The notes: a model not told the origin generated them from the sequence alone. Positions 1-11,300 are shown, counted from the first letter of the stretch. The stretch is 64,000 bases of DNA from Pyrrhosoma nymphula (GCA_963573305.1 OY754330.1:2232001-2296000); one strand, 5' to 3'. Program-made: numbers and translations.

Positions 1-282
1 TATTTACGCCTGTGAGCGGTTTGAGTGAATGAATGAATGGTTGTATGGCCGGAATGGCTCATTTCTACTTCTTGGGCTCTGCGTGCCCCGAAACGCCTGT
101 TCTGTATCTTTACCACTGTCTGTGTGCCTGATTCAAACTTTGCTTTCCTCTTCTGTGTACGTAATTTCTTCTCTGCCGGTGAGTGAAAATACCCAGCGCC
201 ACCTCTGGGCGACTTTTACGGGCTAATCTTGGGGGTGTTTGATTCATATAAACCCCCCGCCGATTCCAGTGTTTCTTTAGTA

Positions 283-354
283 GTCTAGATAGCTTAGTGG
301 TCAGAGCAGCCGGCGCGAATTCGGAAGGTCCGTGGTTCAATTCCCGGTCTAGAC
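283..354 (+). repeat. tRNA-like segment (SINE head), copy 1
   Basis: A 72-nt segment opens with GTCTAGA and closes with the complement TCTAGAC, a perfect 7-bp acceptor-like stem. It contains a box A-like TAGCTTAGTGG and a box B GGTTCAATTCC, so it could be transcribed by RNA polymerase III. The anticodon loop lacks the conserved T33 and the T-stem has mismatches, so it is a tRNA-derived SINE head or tRNA pseudogene rather than a working tRNA. Confidence 0.55.
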
Positions 355-752
355 GAATTTTTTTCACTTGGAATCGGCCATCATTCCATCTTCACATCAC
401 CATTGCGTTGTTTAATTTTATATGTTTCCTATCCTCTTTCTTTCACCACCTGTTTGAACGAAATATTTATTATTTACGCCTGTGAGCGGTTTGAGTGAAT
501 GAATGAATGGTTGTATGGCCGGAATGGCTCATTTATACTTCTTGGGCTCTGCGTGCCCCGAAACGCCTGTTCTGTATCTTTACCACTGTCTGTGTGCCTG
601 ATTCAAACTTTGCTTTCCTCTTCTGTGTACGTAATTTCTTCTCTGCCGGTGAGTGAAAATACCCAGCGCCACCTCTGGGCGACTTTTACGGGCTAATCTT
701 GGGGGTGTTTGATTCATATAAACCCCCCGCCGATTCCAGTGTTTCTATAGTA

Positions 753-824
753 GTCTAGATAGCTTAGTGGTCAGAGCAGCCGGCGCGAAATCGGAAGGTC
801 CGTGGTTCAATTCCCGGTCTAGAC
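753..824 (+). repeat. tRNA-like segment (SINE head), copy 2
   Basis: Second copy of the tRNA-like segment, 470 bp downstream of the first and differing at one base in the variable part. It has the same acceptor-like stem and box A/box B motifs. Confidence 0.55.
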
Positions 825-937
825 GAATTTTTTTCACTTGGAATCGGCCATCATTCCATCTTCACATCACCATTGTGTTGTTTAATTTTATATGTTTCCT
901 ATCCTCTTTCTTTCACCACCTGTTTGAACGAAATATT

Positions 938-940
<3 letters not shown>

Positions 941-994
<54 letters not shown>
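941..994. repeat. (TA)n microsatellite
   Basis: About 27 uninterrupted TA units directly abut the end of the second 470-bp repeat. A microsatellite at the 3' end of a tRNA-like unit fits a SINE tail that has expanded. Confidence 0.95.
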
Positions 995-997
<3 letters not shown>

Positions 998-2156
998 GTA
1001 TGGCTATCATTGATCTTCAAAACGGCTCATGCGATTTTACCGGTCGTGGGTTTTTAAGGGTTTTTGAGGCCAACAAATAGATTGAACCAGATCTTATCAT
1101 TGCGGGACCTTTATGACCAGCCTCGCTAATCTAATTTCTTTTGTTTCCTCATGAATTCCCTTCATTCCGAATTTCCCGCAATGATATTCTAATGCATCTA
1201 CTAAAGTCTGTAATCTCATCAACGATTGACTCTAACACCTGGTAGCCCGCGAATCTTACAGACTTTATCAGCTTGCTTCAATTCCAATATCCAGCATATC
1301 TTCCCATGCCTCCTCTCCCACGTCATAAATGTCAAGAAGCAAAAAAGAAGCACCGCCACCTCGCGGCCTACAACTACCTTGATAAATAATCCGCGTATAA
1401 GCACCAAGTATCGGATGAGTCTCCTATCTCGCTAATCTATTTAAACACTTTCCCGGGTATTTCCAACAAAATTTTCAAAGGAAATAAAAACATCCTTTAC
1501 TCTATCTAGCTATCTATATTTTTCTTACAAGTGTCCTTATCAACACAATCGCATCCCGAGTTGCCCTCCCCCCTTCCTGAAACGAAACTGATCAAACCGC
1601 CCAACTATCTGTCATTGTTCGTTTACATTAGCACTCTCCCAGTTTCTAAGTTTGTCTTGCGCACTGTTCTCTTCTGACTGCTTTTTGGTGTCTGCGGCCG
1701 GGGGAGCGTGCGAGGTTCTGACTTGTGCTGGGACGAGTGCTGCATGCCTGGGTCACCCCGTGCCACACACCGTGTAGTGGTGGCTTGCACGGTACTTCGC
1801 ATATGTAGAGTAGCAATTTTCTCTATTTTTCAATTTCTATTATTTATTCTATTCTTTTATTAGTGATTTTGCCACGTGTGGAACTTGACTAATTGTTCCA
1901 AAACTCTTCGCATTCTGACGCTTTCTTCTTCTTCGTGATAGATATTAAGACAGTTTTCACAAAATCCTTTGACCATACTCCTTCCTCGTAGATCCTACGA
2001 TTAATTTCGAAAAAAATGTCGTCTTCCATTATTACACTAATTCTTCAATAACTCCGAAGGGATGTTTTCCCCTCCTCCCTTCAGTTTTTTATTGCCTTCA
2101 TCTTGTGTTGTTTCCCTGCAAAGTATCTCCGAACCGATGTTATCTTTTCTCCATTG
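995..2156. other. no gene recognised
   Basis: AT-rich sequence without a convincing open frame. The only recognisable piece is a LINE 3'-end fragment near 1750-1815, listed separately. Short frames around 1226-1435 show no domain. Confidence 0.6.
1748..1815 (+). repeat. CR1-like LINE 3'-tail fragment
   Basis: The segment has a run of CCCCGTGCCACACACC followed by GTGGTGGCTTGCACGGTA and ATATGTAGAGTAG. The same order of blocks (CCRCRC, then GAGGYGGCTTGCGGGGTA, then TGTAGATGTAGA) ends the CR1-like LINE at 6255-6330 and recurs at 15905-15975. It is a 5'-truncated copy of that LINE's 3' end. Confidence 0.5.
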
Positions 2157-2205
2157 CTCTCTCTCTCTCTCTTTCTCATCCTCTATATATATATATATAT
2201 ATATA
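2157..2205. repeat. (CT)n and (TA)n microsatellites
   Basis: A CT run (about 2157-2172) is followed by a TA run (about 2183-2205). A second short TA run starts near 2312, so the hammerhead-like motif at 2272-2300 lies between two TA tracts. Confidence 0.9.
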
Positions 2206-2271
2206 AAAACTTTGTCACAAGTGTGACTAAAATGAAAACACATAAAAAAAGACACACACGGGTTGTAAATT

Positions 2272-2300
2272 TTTCGGTGGATCGCCGCCACCTTCTTCAG
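2272..2300 (-). ncRNA. hammerhead-ribozyme-like core
   Basis: On the minus strand the order is CTGAAGA, one extra A, a 5-bp stem GGTGG/CCACC with a 7-nt loop, then GAAA. This fits the hammerhead catalytic pattern CUGANGA, stem II, GAAA. A matching stem III and the NUH cleavage triplet were not found, so it may be a relic. Hammerhead motifs are known from Penelope-like elements and retrozymes, and similar cores occur elsewhere in this window. Confidence 0.35.
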
Positions 2301-2305
2301 CGAAA

Positions 2306-2715
2306 GGTATAGATATATATATATAAGTTCGCACGTCTATTACCACTTCCTCCTACCTCTTCACGTATTCTCTCCACCTATCTTGAATACCTTCCGGTTC
2401 GATTAATGTCTTCCTAAATTGTTTTATAGACTTCTGCTCTCCAAACTATCGAATTCTTCATTTGAAAACCACAAGTGCCCTCTACACTCTACCAAAATTG
2501 TAGACAAGGACTTCAACGAATGTGGGGTTCGATAGAGACAGTCACACTATCGACCGCGGCTCGCACTTCTATTTTTTTTATCTTTCGGAGGATTCTGATG
2601 GTCCCCTGTATGCCCAGTGCGATCCCGATAAGCCATTGCCTTGTAAACAAGTTTCTCAGGGGCTGAACCTCCAGAACTTGACAGAAACACCCATGCCCTG
2701 GGCATTTGAGAAAAA
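2306..2715. other. no gene recognised
   Basis: Non-coding, AT-rich. Frames at 2475-2755 show no domain and run into the tRNA-like fragment at their end. Confidence 0.5.
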
Positions 2716-2762
2716 GCGACCGAGGCGGGAATCGAACCCGCGACCCTCGGATTAGCAGGCGA
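2716..2762 (-). repeat. truncated tRNA-like / SINE fragment
   Basis: Read on the minus strand, the segment holds an anticodon-loop-like CTGCTAATCC followed by a T-arm GCGGGTTCGATTCCCGC with a perfect 5-bp stem and a box B. The 5' half (acceptor and D arm) is missing. The loop resembles tRNA-Ser(GCT) but there is no long variable arm. It is best read as a 5'-truncated tRNA pseudogene or SINE head. Confidence 0.5.
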
Positions 2763-3005
2763 GGACTTTTATCGGCCTTTAAATGACATTTATTTACAGC
2801 CTTCTATTTGGATAGCAAGTGACAGTTAGATTCCGTGGTAACACAGCATTACATCCAGTAAAATCCTGATCACATGGCTGCCAGCGGGGATCTTAACAGC
2901 AGATTAATTTGCAGAGAAATGTAAATATGTACTCGTATGTTTGCGTAGAGATGTCTCTTGTTGTAATAGATCACGTATAGCGTGAAAGGACTAGATACTT
3001 CTTGT

Positions 3006-3156
3006 TTTTAGCAATAAGATAATTACAAAACGATTCGATCTTGATGGATATTTATATATTTTTTAAATACTTTATATATCAGGTATAGCTTAAAATGACT
3101 TGAGACTCTTCTGGATTTTAGCAATAAGATAATTACAAAACGATACGATCTTGATG
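3006..3156. repeat. 110-bp-spaced direct repeat
   Basis: A 41-bp block (TTTTAGCAATAAGATAATTA onward) at 3006-3046 recurs at 3116-3156 with one mismatch. This is a local tandem duplication of about 110 bp whose intervening part has diverged. No coding potential. Confidence 0.75.
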
Positions 3157-3189
3157 TAAGTATATTTATACTTTTTTTATAAATGTATA

Positions 3190-4480
3190 CACTTTTTCAG
3201 ATATCGCCATATTCATTGTATTCTTCCATCGTTATTTTTTTGTGAAAAGCCGGAAGAGACGTGTAAGCAGAAGGATGAATTGCATGTAATGATATATATA
3301 TATACAGGGAATAATTATCACTGCACTCGAAGACTTCCATATAAGTCAACCTAAATGTGTAAGTCGGCTCCATGACGTTGTAGCCAAATGTGGGGAAAAG
3401 TGCGATAGTTGACATCGATCCCGCATTTCCACCCGTTACGACTTTGGAACCCACGTGGAGTCGACGCCCCCAAAGATAGTTCAGCGCCCACCGCATCCGT
3501 CGACGCCTCGACTAATGAAGTCTCAAGGAAGGTTAGTCTATCGTCGTTATCCAAAACGCAGTCCGCTCCAAAGAAGAGCTATGACGGTTAATGTCCTAAG
3601 AACGCACTCGACCGATGAACAACGTTTTCGATCTCATCGAGCGCCGTTGAAAACTAAAGATAGTGCGAGCGCACGCCTTTTGAAGAACATGTGATCTGAA
3701 TTCCGAAACGTCTTCCGATTGGGAGAATAGAAGAGAGCTTCTCCGTGAGAAAGATCCGAGGGGCTAATGCTTAAACGGGAACCGAAACAAAGTCTACAAT
3801 AATAGGAGTTAGAGGAGAGAAAGGATAGAATGGCGTCGGGTTGCAGTCAACCAATCTTGAGTGACAACGGATGATGATATTTGAAGTCGGGAGAGCAGAT
3901 CGGAACATATCCGCGATACATAGCACGATCGGCTATGAATGGAACGATGTGAGCAGGCACTGTGTGTGAAACATCTCTCCATTGTTTCTGGGTTGTCATC
4001 GCGTTGTTGTTGATGACGACAGTTTCGCCGGTCTTCCAATCCAACCAGCGAGCTCAATCAACTCGACCTGTCGTCAACCAACAAAGTTCAAACGCGGTGA
4101 CAACCCAGAAACAATGGAGGGATCAACCCCGTGGAAACCTAAGAATCAACATCATTATTCGGCATTCTTCCTCTGCTCTGGGTACACCATAGTCACGGCC
4201 GAAGTTTTTGTCGGTATTTTAAAAATTAGTTTAAACTACATGCTTAGAAAAGAATGCACTATGAAGATTAAAAGCTTACCTTCCCATTTTGAAGATATTT
4301 TTACCAAAGAGTAATTAAAAACGTTACATAATCCATGTTTGACGCCTCTAGTGAACTTCAACACAGAACAACAATCGCAAATGCGATAATCGACGTTCTT
4401 TTGCTTCCGCTTCCGATTTGCGAAAGCCAGCGATATGTTGTTTGTGTTACAGAGCGAGCAATTGGCCAATGGAAAAGGCA
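3190..4480. other. unassigned region with an internal inverted repeat
   Basis: Several medium frames overlap on both strands (3197-3694, 3809-4057, 3962-4314) but none shows a domain I recognise. The block at 3971-4006 is the near-perfect inverse of 4091-4123, separated by about 85 bp, so the RNA could form a long hairpin. The flank just left of 4481 is the left target copy of the hAT insertion. Confidence 0.45.
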
Positions 4481-4667
4481 CAGTACATCAGTGGCGGATA
4501 CATATGGGGGGCGCGCGCCCCCCCCCCTTGCGGGGCCGCCTGCATTGCCGCCCCCGCCAGTCAGCCCGCACGCTATTCGTTCGTGTCATTCGTCAGTCGA
4601 CTCTGAGTCGAGTTATCGAGTAGTTATACTTTCTTATGTAGCACGCGCGCGCGTCCGCGTCATCGTT

Positions 4668-6330
4668 TTAATAAACAGCTACAGTCGATAAAAAATAGTA
4701 AATCTCCAGGTCCGGAGGGAATACCCGCGCGTGTCCTCAAGGAGTTGGCGCCACAGATCGCACCGTTCTTAGACATAATATTCAAGAAGTCATTGTCTGA
4801 AGGAAAGATACCATTAGACTGGAAAATTGCAAACGTTACACCGATATTCAAAAAGAGAAACAAACACGACCCAGGGAAATATCGACCAATTTCATTAACG
4901 TCGATTATAGGCAAGATACTCGAACATATCGTCGTTAGCAATATCATGACGTTCCTGGACAGTCGTAACTTCCTTCATGGCTGTCAGTACGGCTTCCGGA
5001 AAGGTAGATCATGTGAAACACAGCTCGCGCTCTTTCTTCATGACGTTCTCAAATCTGGTGAATCGAAAAGACAAGTTGACGCATTATTTCTAGATTTTAA
5101 GAAAGCTTTCGACACGGTACCTCACAACAAACTCTTGTACAAAATACAGTCATGCGGGCTAAACGAAACAGTAGTAAACTGGATACGCGACTTTCTGAGT
5201 GATCGTAAGCAAAAGGTAGTTCTTGACGGAATTAGCTCTGATGTAGTTAAAGTGACATCAGGTGTCCCACAAGGAAACGTAATCAGCCCCCTTTGCTCAT
5301 TATATACATCAGAGTCCTCTGGATTGCCGATAATACACTGCATAGATAATACACTACAACCCTATGAGGGAGTAGTGTTGAGAACGACCATCCAGAGGAC
5401 TCTGATATACATAAATGACCTAAGCTCTCGAAATTGAGGTAAAATACGTTTATTTGCTGACGACGCTGTCATCGATCGCGAAATTTATCTATCATGTCAT
5501 CTATCGCATCTATCGCGAATTGACTTTGAAATTCTATCATCGGATTTAAACGACGTTCATGTGTGGAGCCAAGAGTTGGGACTCGAACTTAATCTGAGCA
5601 AATGCACGGCGGTACATTTCTTGCGGAGGTCGTCCAACTAACCCCATGTATATGCTGTGGATGGTGTTAACATATAGGCGACAGATGAATTGAAGTATCT
5701 AGGAGTTATGATAACTTCGGACCTATCGTGGGGAGCACATATAAGAAATATTTGTGGCAGAGCTTTGAAGAAGCTAGGATTCGTCAACCGTTTTGTGGGA
5801 AGATATTCGGATGAAAAAGTAAAAAAGAGGTGCTATTTCGCACTCGTCCGGCCACACCTTGAATATGCAGCGATCATATGGGATCCGGTGCAGAAAGACT
5901 TAATCCGGGAACTTAATAAAATACAAAGGAAAGCTGCGAGATTCGTCAAGAACAGCTACGGGCGTATAGACAGCGTTGTAACACAGATGTTAAACGAATT
6001 AGGCTGGGAGCCGCTAGTGACTCGGAAGCTGCGCGCTAGGCTTAGATTGCTTAAGCAATTGAGAATAGATATCTTTAAGAGCAACACGGAAAACATCATA
6101 TTAGAACCCCACTATATTTCCAGGTCCGACAGAAACGATAAATTAAGAGAGATATTTTGCCTAACGGATAGGTATGGGAATTCGTTTTTCCCTCGAACAA
6201 TAAGGTACTTTAATAAATGTTAGGCGTAATTTCATTTGAGACTTCCTTTTTATATGCAAACGGCTGGTGTCCTAACACCCTCCGCCACGCGCCTATTGAG
6301 GCGGCTTGCGGGGTAATATGTAGATGTCGA
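4668..6330 (+). pseudogene. CR1/L2-like LINE reverse transcriptase, 5'-truncated and broken
   Basis: The translation carries successive reverse-transcriptase blocks: SPGPEGIPARVLKEL, KYRPISLTSIIGKILEH, QYGFRKGRSCETQL, FLDFKKAFDTVPH, SGVPQGNVISPL, then FADDA after a break, and a C-terminal part with KYLGVMITSDLSWGAHI ending near 6223. The order and wording are those of CR1/L2-type LINEs. The endonuclease and ORF1 are absent (5' truncation). Disabling lesions include an apparent 1-nt deletion near 5291, a 99-bp insertion at 5308-5406, and stops at about 5435, 5639 and 5672. The 3' end carries the GAGGCGGCTTGCGGGGTAA tail. It sits inside the hAT element. Confidence 0.85.
5308..5406. mobile_element. 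99-bp inverted-repeat insertion in the LINE
   Basis: The ends ATCAGAGTCCTCTGGAT and ATCCAGAGGACTCTGAT are a perfect 17-bp inverted repeat. The 4-bp sequence ATAC lies on both sides (5304-5307 and 5407-5410). It splits the reverse transcriptase between its SGVPQG and INDL blocks, and the frame resumes at IYINDL immediately after it. The remaining 65 bp hold no coding sequence. It is a very small miniature element of unassigned superfamily. Confidence 0.7.
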
Positions 6331-6646
6331 TGTATTTTATACGTTTCTGTCTGGCACATAGATAGCTAACCTACGAGAAAAGTCGCGGCCATTCTAGTGA
6401 TCTCGATACGTTATTCCGTCTGGCATTTGTTCGAGAAAAGTCGCGAATATTCTACTGTTTGTATTTGTTCACACTCCTTAAAAGTCCGGAAGCGAACATT
6501 CTGGCACCGAATGTTCTCGAAACAACCGAGCTACATATATAAGAGAAGCAGAGTCGCTGCCAGGCAGCCAGTTTGAAAGCTACAATCGTCGCGATAACTT
6601 GCGCCCCCCCCCTTGAGTTTTTTCTGTATCCGCCACTGCAGTACAT

Positions 6647-8147
6647 ACATACTCAGGAAGACGAACACATCCCGGAAGCACTGTTAGTAACAGCAGAAAT
6701 CATTGGGATGGCGAAATATATTGAAAATGCCATGAACGCCAAAGAGATTATAGAGACGAGAATAAAAATCCGAATCAAATCGAACGTGCAACTCGTGATG
6801 ACTATAAATAGCAACCGGCATCTATGGAGGGGGGGAAGCGATTCCCAAGGCCTCCAAACCGAATATTCCGGGTGGAAAAAGTGGAAGTTGTTGCCGAAGC
6901 GAAGGAGGAAAGTCATCGCCCGCAATTAAAGTTCGTCTGGACCGAAAAAAGAAATGAAAACGGGAGCGCGAAATGCGTGATGCACGGGGAAGGGCGTGTC
7001 AGCTGACACGAAGCGGAGGACATTACTTGACGAAGGATGGCAACGCAGGATGAAGGACAACACAAGCGCCAAGTCACATAACGTACGAACGACGCTACTA
7101 GTATTAGCTAAACGAATTCATTGAAGAAATATAACTTGAACGTTAATGTGAAGAAAACCTACGCAATGCGGTGCCTGTATATAATATCTTAGCCTGTATG
7201 AGTACGTCTGCCACATGCATGCTCCAGGGCGGAGTCCATAGCAACGGACGGGAGAAGAATAAACGGAAGTAATGAAAAAAAGAACTACGTAAAATTCCAC
7301 TTTAGAAAATATATTTTATTTCGATCAAGGTTTCGACACGTTATGCCATTAGCAGGAGAATATCATCATTTCGAAACCTAGGTGGAACCTAGGCAGTTCA
7401 TTTCGTAAATGTTTAAATATTTTAATAATGCATTAATCACTTGCCAAGGGAATTATTTTCAAGATAGCTTCGGCCGATTCTGAGATAAAGTATTTGAGAA
7501 ACATTATTTAACGATTATTTAAACGTTAAAATTTAACAAAAAAAGGAAATTTGTTGAAATCAGAAACGTGGTCTTTGAACAAAACTAACATTTTTATATT
7601 CGCGTAAATTGTACATTTTTTCTCAAAAACGATTCTAGGATATTTCGTTTGAGGTGATCTCTAAATACACATGCACCAATTTCGAACCAAAAATGAGACC
7701 CTAGGTCAGGGACGGGTTAAGGGGTGCGTGGCCACCCGTGCATCCTGTAATTCCCGGGAGAATAGTTAAAATAGCAATCATTAAGGTATTCCATACCCCA
7801 CACTGGAAAGTACCAGTCCCGCCCATTAATACTTCCCTAAGGGACCACTGTTCGTTGAATTGAGGTGGAATGACCTGAACTACGTACGTGCATGCTATCC
7901 AACAAGGATGGGCGATTATAAAAAAACAATCGATATTTTGTAAATCGATTAATTTCAAGCAACCGATTTATTGCTTTTATTAATAGATACATCGATTAAT
8001 AGATTCTAATCTGACAACGTACAAATCGTAACTTGGGAGGTTACGGTCCCGTCAAAATATAGTCAAATAAGTTCTTTTATATTTTATAATTATTTAATGT
8101 TATCATGAGTTCAAATTGTAAAATATAGATAAACCTCCTGGAGGCGT
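6647..8147. other. unassigned region, hAT right flank to Gypsy left flank
   Basis: An open frame runs through 6647-6929 in phase with sequence left of the hAT insertion (the 4418-4480 frame), so the two halves may once have been one frame; no domain is recognised. 7100-8147 is AT-rich, with a hammerhead-like relic near 7331-7355. No gene is supported. Confidence 0.4.
7331..7355 (-). ncRNA. degenerate hammerhead-like motif
   Basis: The minus strand reads CTGCTAA, then a 4-bp stem GGCA/TGTC with loop TAACG, then GAAAC. CTGCTAA differs from the hammerhead core CTGANGA at two positions. The segment is followed by an A-rich AATAAAATA stretch. I read it as a decayed Penelope-like terminal fragment. 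Confidence 0.25.
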
Positions 8148-8278
8148 TGTCATGCACGACTGCCCTTTAGGGATGGATTGAATTTATGTCTGGTGTATGT
8201 TATATCGTGGTGAAACCGCCATCCAGCCTCCCAGGTGCCAGACGACATTTATGTCTGAGGGTTCGCATGTCGCAAGTC
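8148..8278 (+). repeat. 5' LTR stub of the Gypsy element
   Basis: These 131 bp are identical by eye to the first 131 bp of the 3' LTR (13947-14077). After CGCAAGTC the sequence switches to gag-region sequence, so about 400 bp of LTR, the primer-binding site and the leader are deleted. The TATA-like and polyadenylation signals of the LTR are in the lost part. Confidence 0.88.
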
Positions 8279-8316
8279 AATGTGGGCGTAGCGTTCGAGC
8301 TTGTACACTCAGCTAG

Positions 8317-11300
8317 TCATGCGAAACTGGGGAGGCCAGATCTAAATTGTTGGTAAGAGATCTGACTGATACTTGGGAAAGGGTCAAAAGTGTTTTAGAA
8401 GAAAACTATTCGACCAAGCGAACGCTAGACTACTATGCTTGTACGATGTTTAATTCCAAGCAAGAGAAGTCAGAGTCGATTGCCTCATGGGGGAGCAGAA
8501 TAGATACGATGCAGACAGAACTGAGAGATGCGGCCAGGAGAGACTTAACGGACGGGGAAATTAACGGTGCGATAGCCCTCGTTAATCACTTAGCTAAAGC
8601 CTGTTTCGTTCAAGGTCTGTGTAATGATAGGATTCAGACAATAGTTAGGAGCCGCGGAGAGAAAATTCTTCTCTCGTCTGCAATAGAAATTGCGCTAGAG
8701 GAAGAAAGTGCAATACTATCCCAAAAGGAAAGGGGTAACAATGTCCCCTTAGCTAACGTTAAAGTTAAATGCGAGAATTGCCACAAACCAGGTCACAAAA
8801 CGTCCAGCTGTTTTCATTTGAAGGGGCGAGAGGAGGCCAAAAACGTCAAAGCCTTGACGAGGGTGAGATGTTTCAACTGCAACCAGCAAGGTCATATGGC
8901 AAGAGACTGCAAGGCCCCTCGCATTGACCCAGAAAAAAAAGGGGCCGGGAGTGCTAACAGATGGGTCCAAAATGGGGGTGGACCCAGAAGGCGTGTCGCT
9001 TGCGCTCGGAGCCTTCCTGCTCTCGACTCCGTCGCTATCGACACTGTCTCCTTCGATGTAGGCGAGAGTGAGAAAAAACGCCTAGCATTTCTAATTGACA
9101 CAGGGGCCGATGTAAGCTTGATTAAGGCGTCCCTGCTGAGAGATGGCGTCGCTTACTTCCCCAAAGAGCGCATTAAAGTAAAGGGTGTAACAGGAGAAAT
9201 AGCCAGTACCCTAGGCTCGGTGGAGCTTACTTTAATGACAGAAGACAGGAAAACTTCTCACAAATTTCAGATTGCAGACGATAAGCTTTCGTTAAAGTAC
9301 GATGGCATTTTGGGAAAAGACTTTCTGAGTGAGATGAGAGCGAGAATCAGTTACGAAGAGAAGTCGATCAGCATGGAAGATGTGGTCGTTAGATTTGATT
9401 CCCGATCAGAAGATGATGTATCATCGCGAACACGGAAATCTACCCACGTAATACTTCCCGCTAGGAGCGAGGTAGTAGTGAGATGCCCTTCCGAAAAGGA
9501 TGGAGAGGGGATTGTGGAAAAAAGGGAGATTTGTCCGGGGGTGTACCTGGCGGAGTCATTGACCGTCAGCGTGGGAAATGAGTGCATTACCAGTCTCGTT
9601 AACTTCAACGAGGAGGACGTGAAAATTGAGGCACCCGTCGTAGAACTGATCCCCGTTGAAAAGCAAGATTATGTTCTTGAGAATGAAGTAAACTTGCAAT
9701 CGGCGTTGGGTAGAAGGAAATTGCTCCTTTCTCAACTGCGTTTAGAGGGCCTAAATAAGGAAGAAAAGAGGGAAATAATGGAGTTAATTGATGAATACAG
9801 TGAATTGTTCTATTTACCTGGAGAGTCACTTTCGTGCACTAATATAATTGAGCATAGTATTCCAACTCCTGGAGTTGACCCGATGACAGGAATCAACGTA
9901 AGGCCATATAGAATTCCCGAAGCACATAAGGAAATTGTAAGCGAGCAAACTAATAAAATGCTCGAAGATGGAATCATTTTGCCAAGCAAAAGCGCATGGA
10001 ATTCGCCACTTTTGGTAGTTCCGAAGAAGATGGATTCGTCCGGTCGGAAAAAATGGAGAATCGTTGTGGATTTCCGCAGACTCAACGATGTAACTGTGGG
10101 GGACGCCTTTCCCCTTCCAAATATTTCCGACATTCTTGATCAACTTGGGAAGGCGAGGTACTTTACAACCCTAGATTTGGCGAGCGGCTTCCACCAGATC
10201 CCGGTTAGGAAGGATGACCGAGAGAAGACCGCCTTCAGCACGCCATATTGTCATTTTGAGTACGCACGCATGCCATTTGGTTTGAAGGGAGCACCCGCAT
10301 CATTCCAGAGACTGATGAATTCGGTGCTATCAGGAATTCAAGGCATCAAGTGTTTCGTTTATATGGACGATATTGTGGTCCATGGCGATTCACTAAGAAC
10401 CCATAATGAGAAACTGAGGGAAGTATTTCAGAGACTGCGAGAGACTAACTTGAAGTTACAACCCGACAAATGCGAATTCCTACAGAAAGAAGTCGTATAT
10501 CTAGGCCACGTAATCACGGAAGATGGCGTTAGACCCGACCCAGAAAAGGTGAATAAGGTCAGAGAGTTCCCTCAGCCGAAAACCACCAAACAATTAAAAG
10601 GATTCTTGGGGTTGGCAGGCTATTACAGGAGATTTATTCCCGAGTTCAGCAAAATAGCCAAACCAATGCATGAACTGCTAAAGAAGAACGTGCCGTACGT
10701 GTGGGGGAGAACTCAACAAGAAGCTTTCGAAAGACTGAAAGAGTTGCTGACGACGGAGCCCATTCTGCAGTATCCGGATTTCAATCAAGAATTTATTCTC
10801 ACGACCGACGCGAGTAATGAGGCGTTAGGGGGTGTTCTTTCCCAAGGTAAAGTCGGGAAGGACCTCCCGATCGCCTACGCGAGTCGGACGCTGAATAAAG
10901 CGGAGAAACACTATTCGACAACGGAGAAGGAGCTTCTCGCAATAGTTTGGGCCACGAATTACTTCCGTCCTTACCTGTACGGGAGGAAATTCACCGTCGT
11001 AAGCGACCACAAACCTCTCACCTGGATATTCAATGTGAAAGATCCGAATTCCAGATTAATGAGATGGAGACTCAAACTTGAGGAATTTGTGTACACGGTC
11101 GTCTATAAGAAGGGAACTCTAAATTCCAATGCTGACGCACTCAGTCGAATTTCCACCCTGGAAAAGGAGAACGGGGAGGGAGGTACACCAGGAAGAGAAT
11201 ACGGAGGGGTCGCCCAAGAAGACGCTGCAAATGGTAGAGAAAAGGAAAAATACGATGAAAGCTTGCTGATAGAAGATGCAGAAGGAAAGAAAGATGAAGG

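Larger units (their letters stand above)
1..940. repeat. 470-bp tandem repeat, two copies
   Basis: Positions 1-470 and 471-940 are near-identical direct copies; only a handful of single-base differences were seen by eye (for example cattgcg versus cattgtg). Copy 1 begins at the window edge, so the array may extend to the left. Each copy contains one tRNA-like segment and the stretch of Cs before it. The short open frames in the unit repeat exactly with the unit and are not considered genes. Likely a satellite or a tandemly duplicated SINE-containing segment of recent origin. Confidence 0.85.
4489..6638 (+). mobile_element. hAT-superfamily DNA transposon (non-autonomous here)
   Basis: The ends are perfect 14-bp inverted repeats, CAGTGGCGGATACA at the left and TGTATCCGCCACTG at the right. 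An exact 8-bp direct repeat CAGTACAT flanks the element (4481-4488 and 6639-6646). The 8-bp duplication and CAGTGGCG-type termini define hAT. Next to each end lies a C- or G-rich tract. No hAT transposase is present inside; most of the interior (about 4668-6330) is a CR1-like LINE that inserted later. The perfect termini and duplication suggest the hAT insertion is fairly young. Confidence 0.88.

Noticed and set aside
29..1057. Open frames in the 470-bp repeat and TA microsatellite
   Set aside because: They repeat with the unit and translate the microsatellite; no domain or start context.
2716..2762. A functional tRNA gene
   Set aside because: Only the anticodon loop, T arm and 3' acceptor strand are present; the 5' half is missing.
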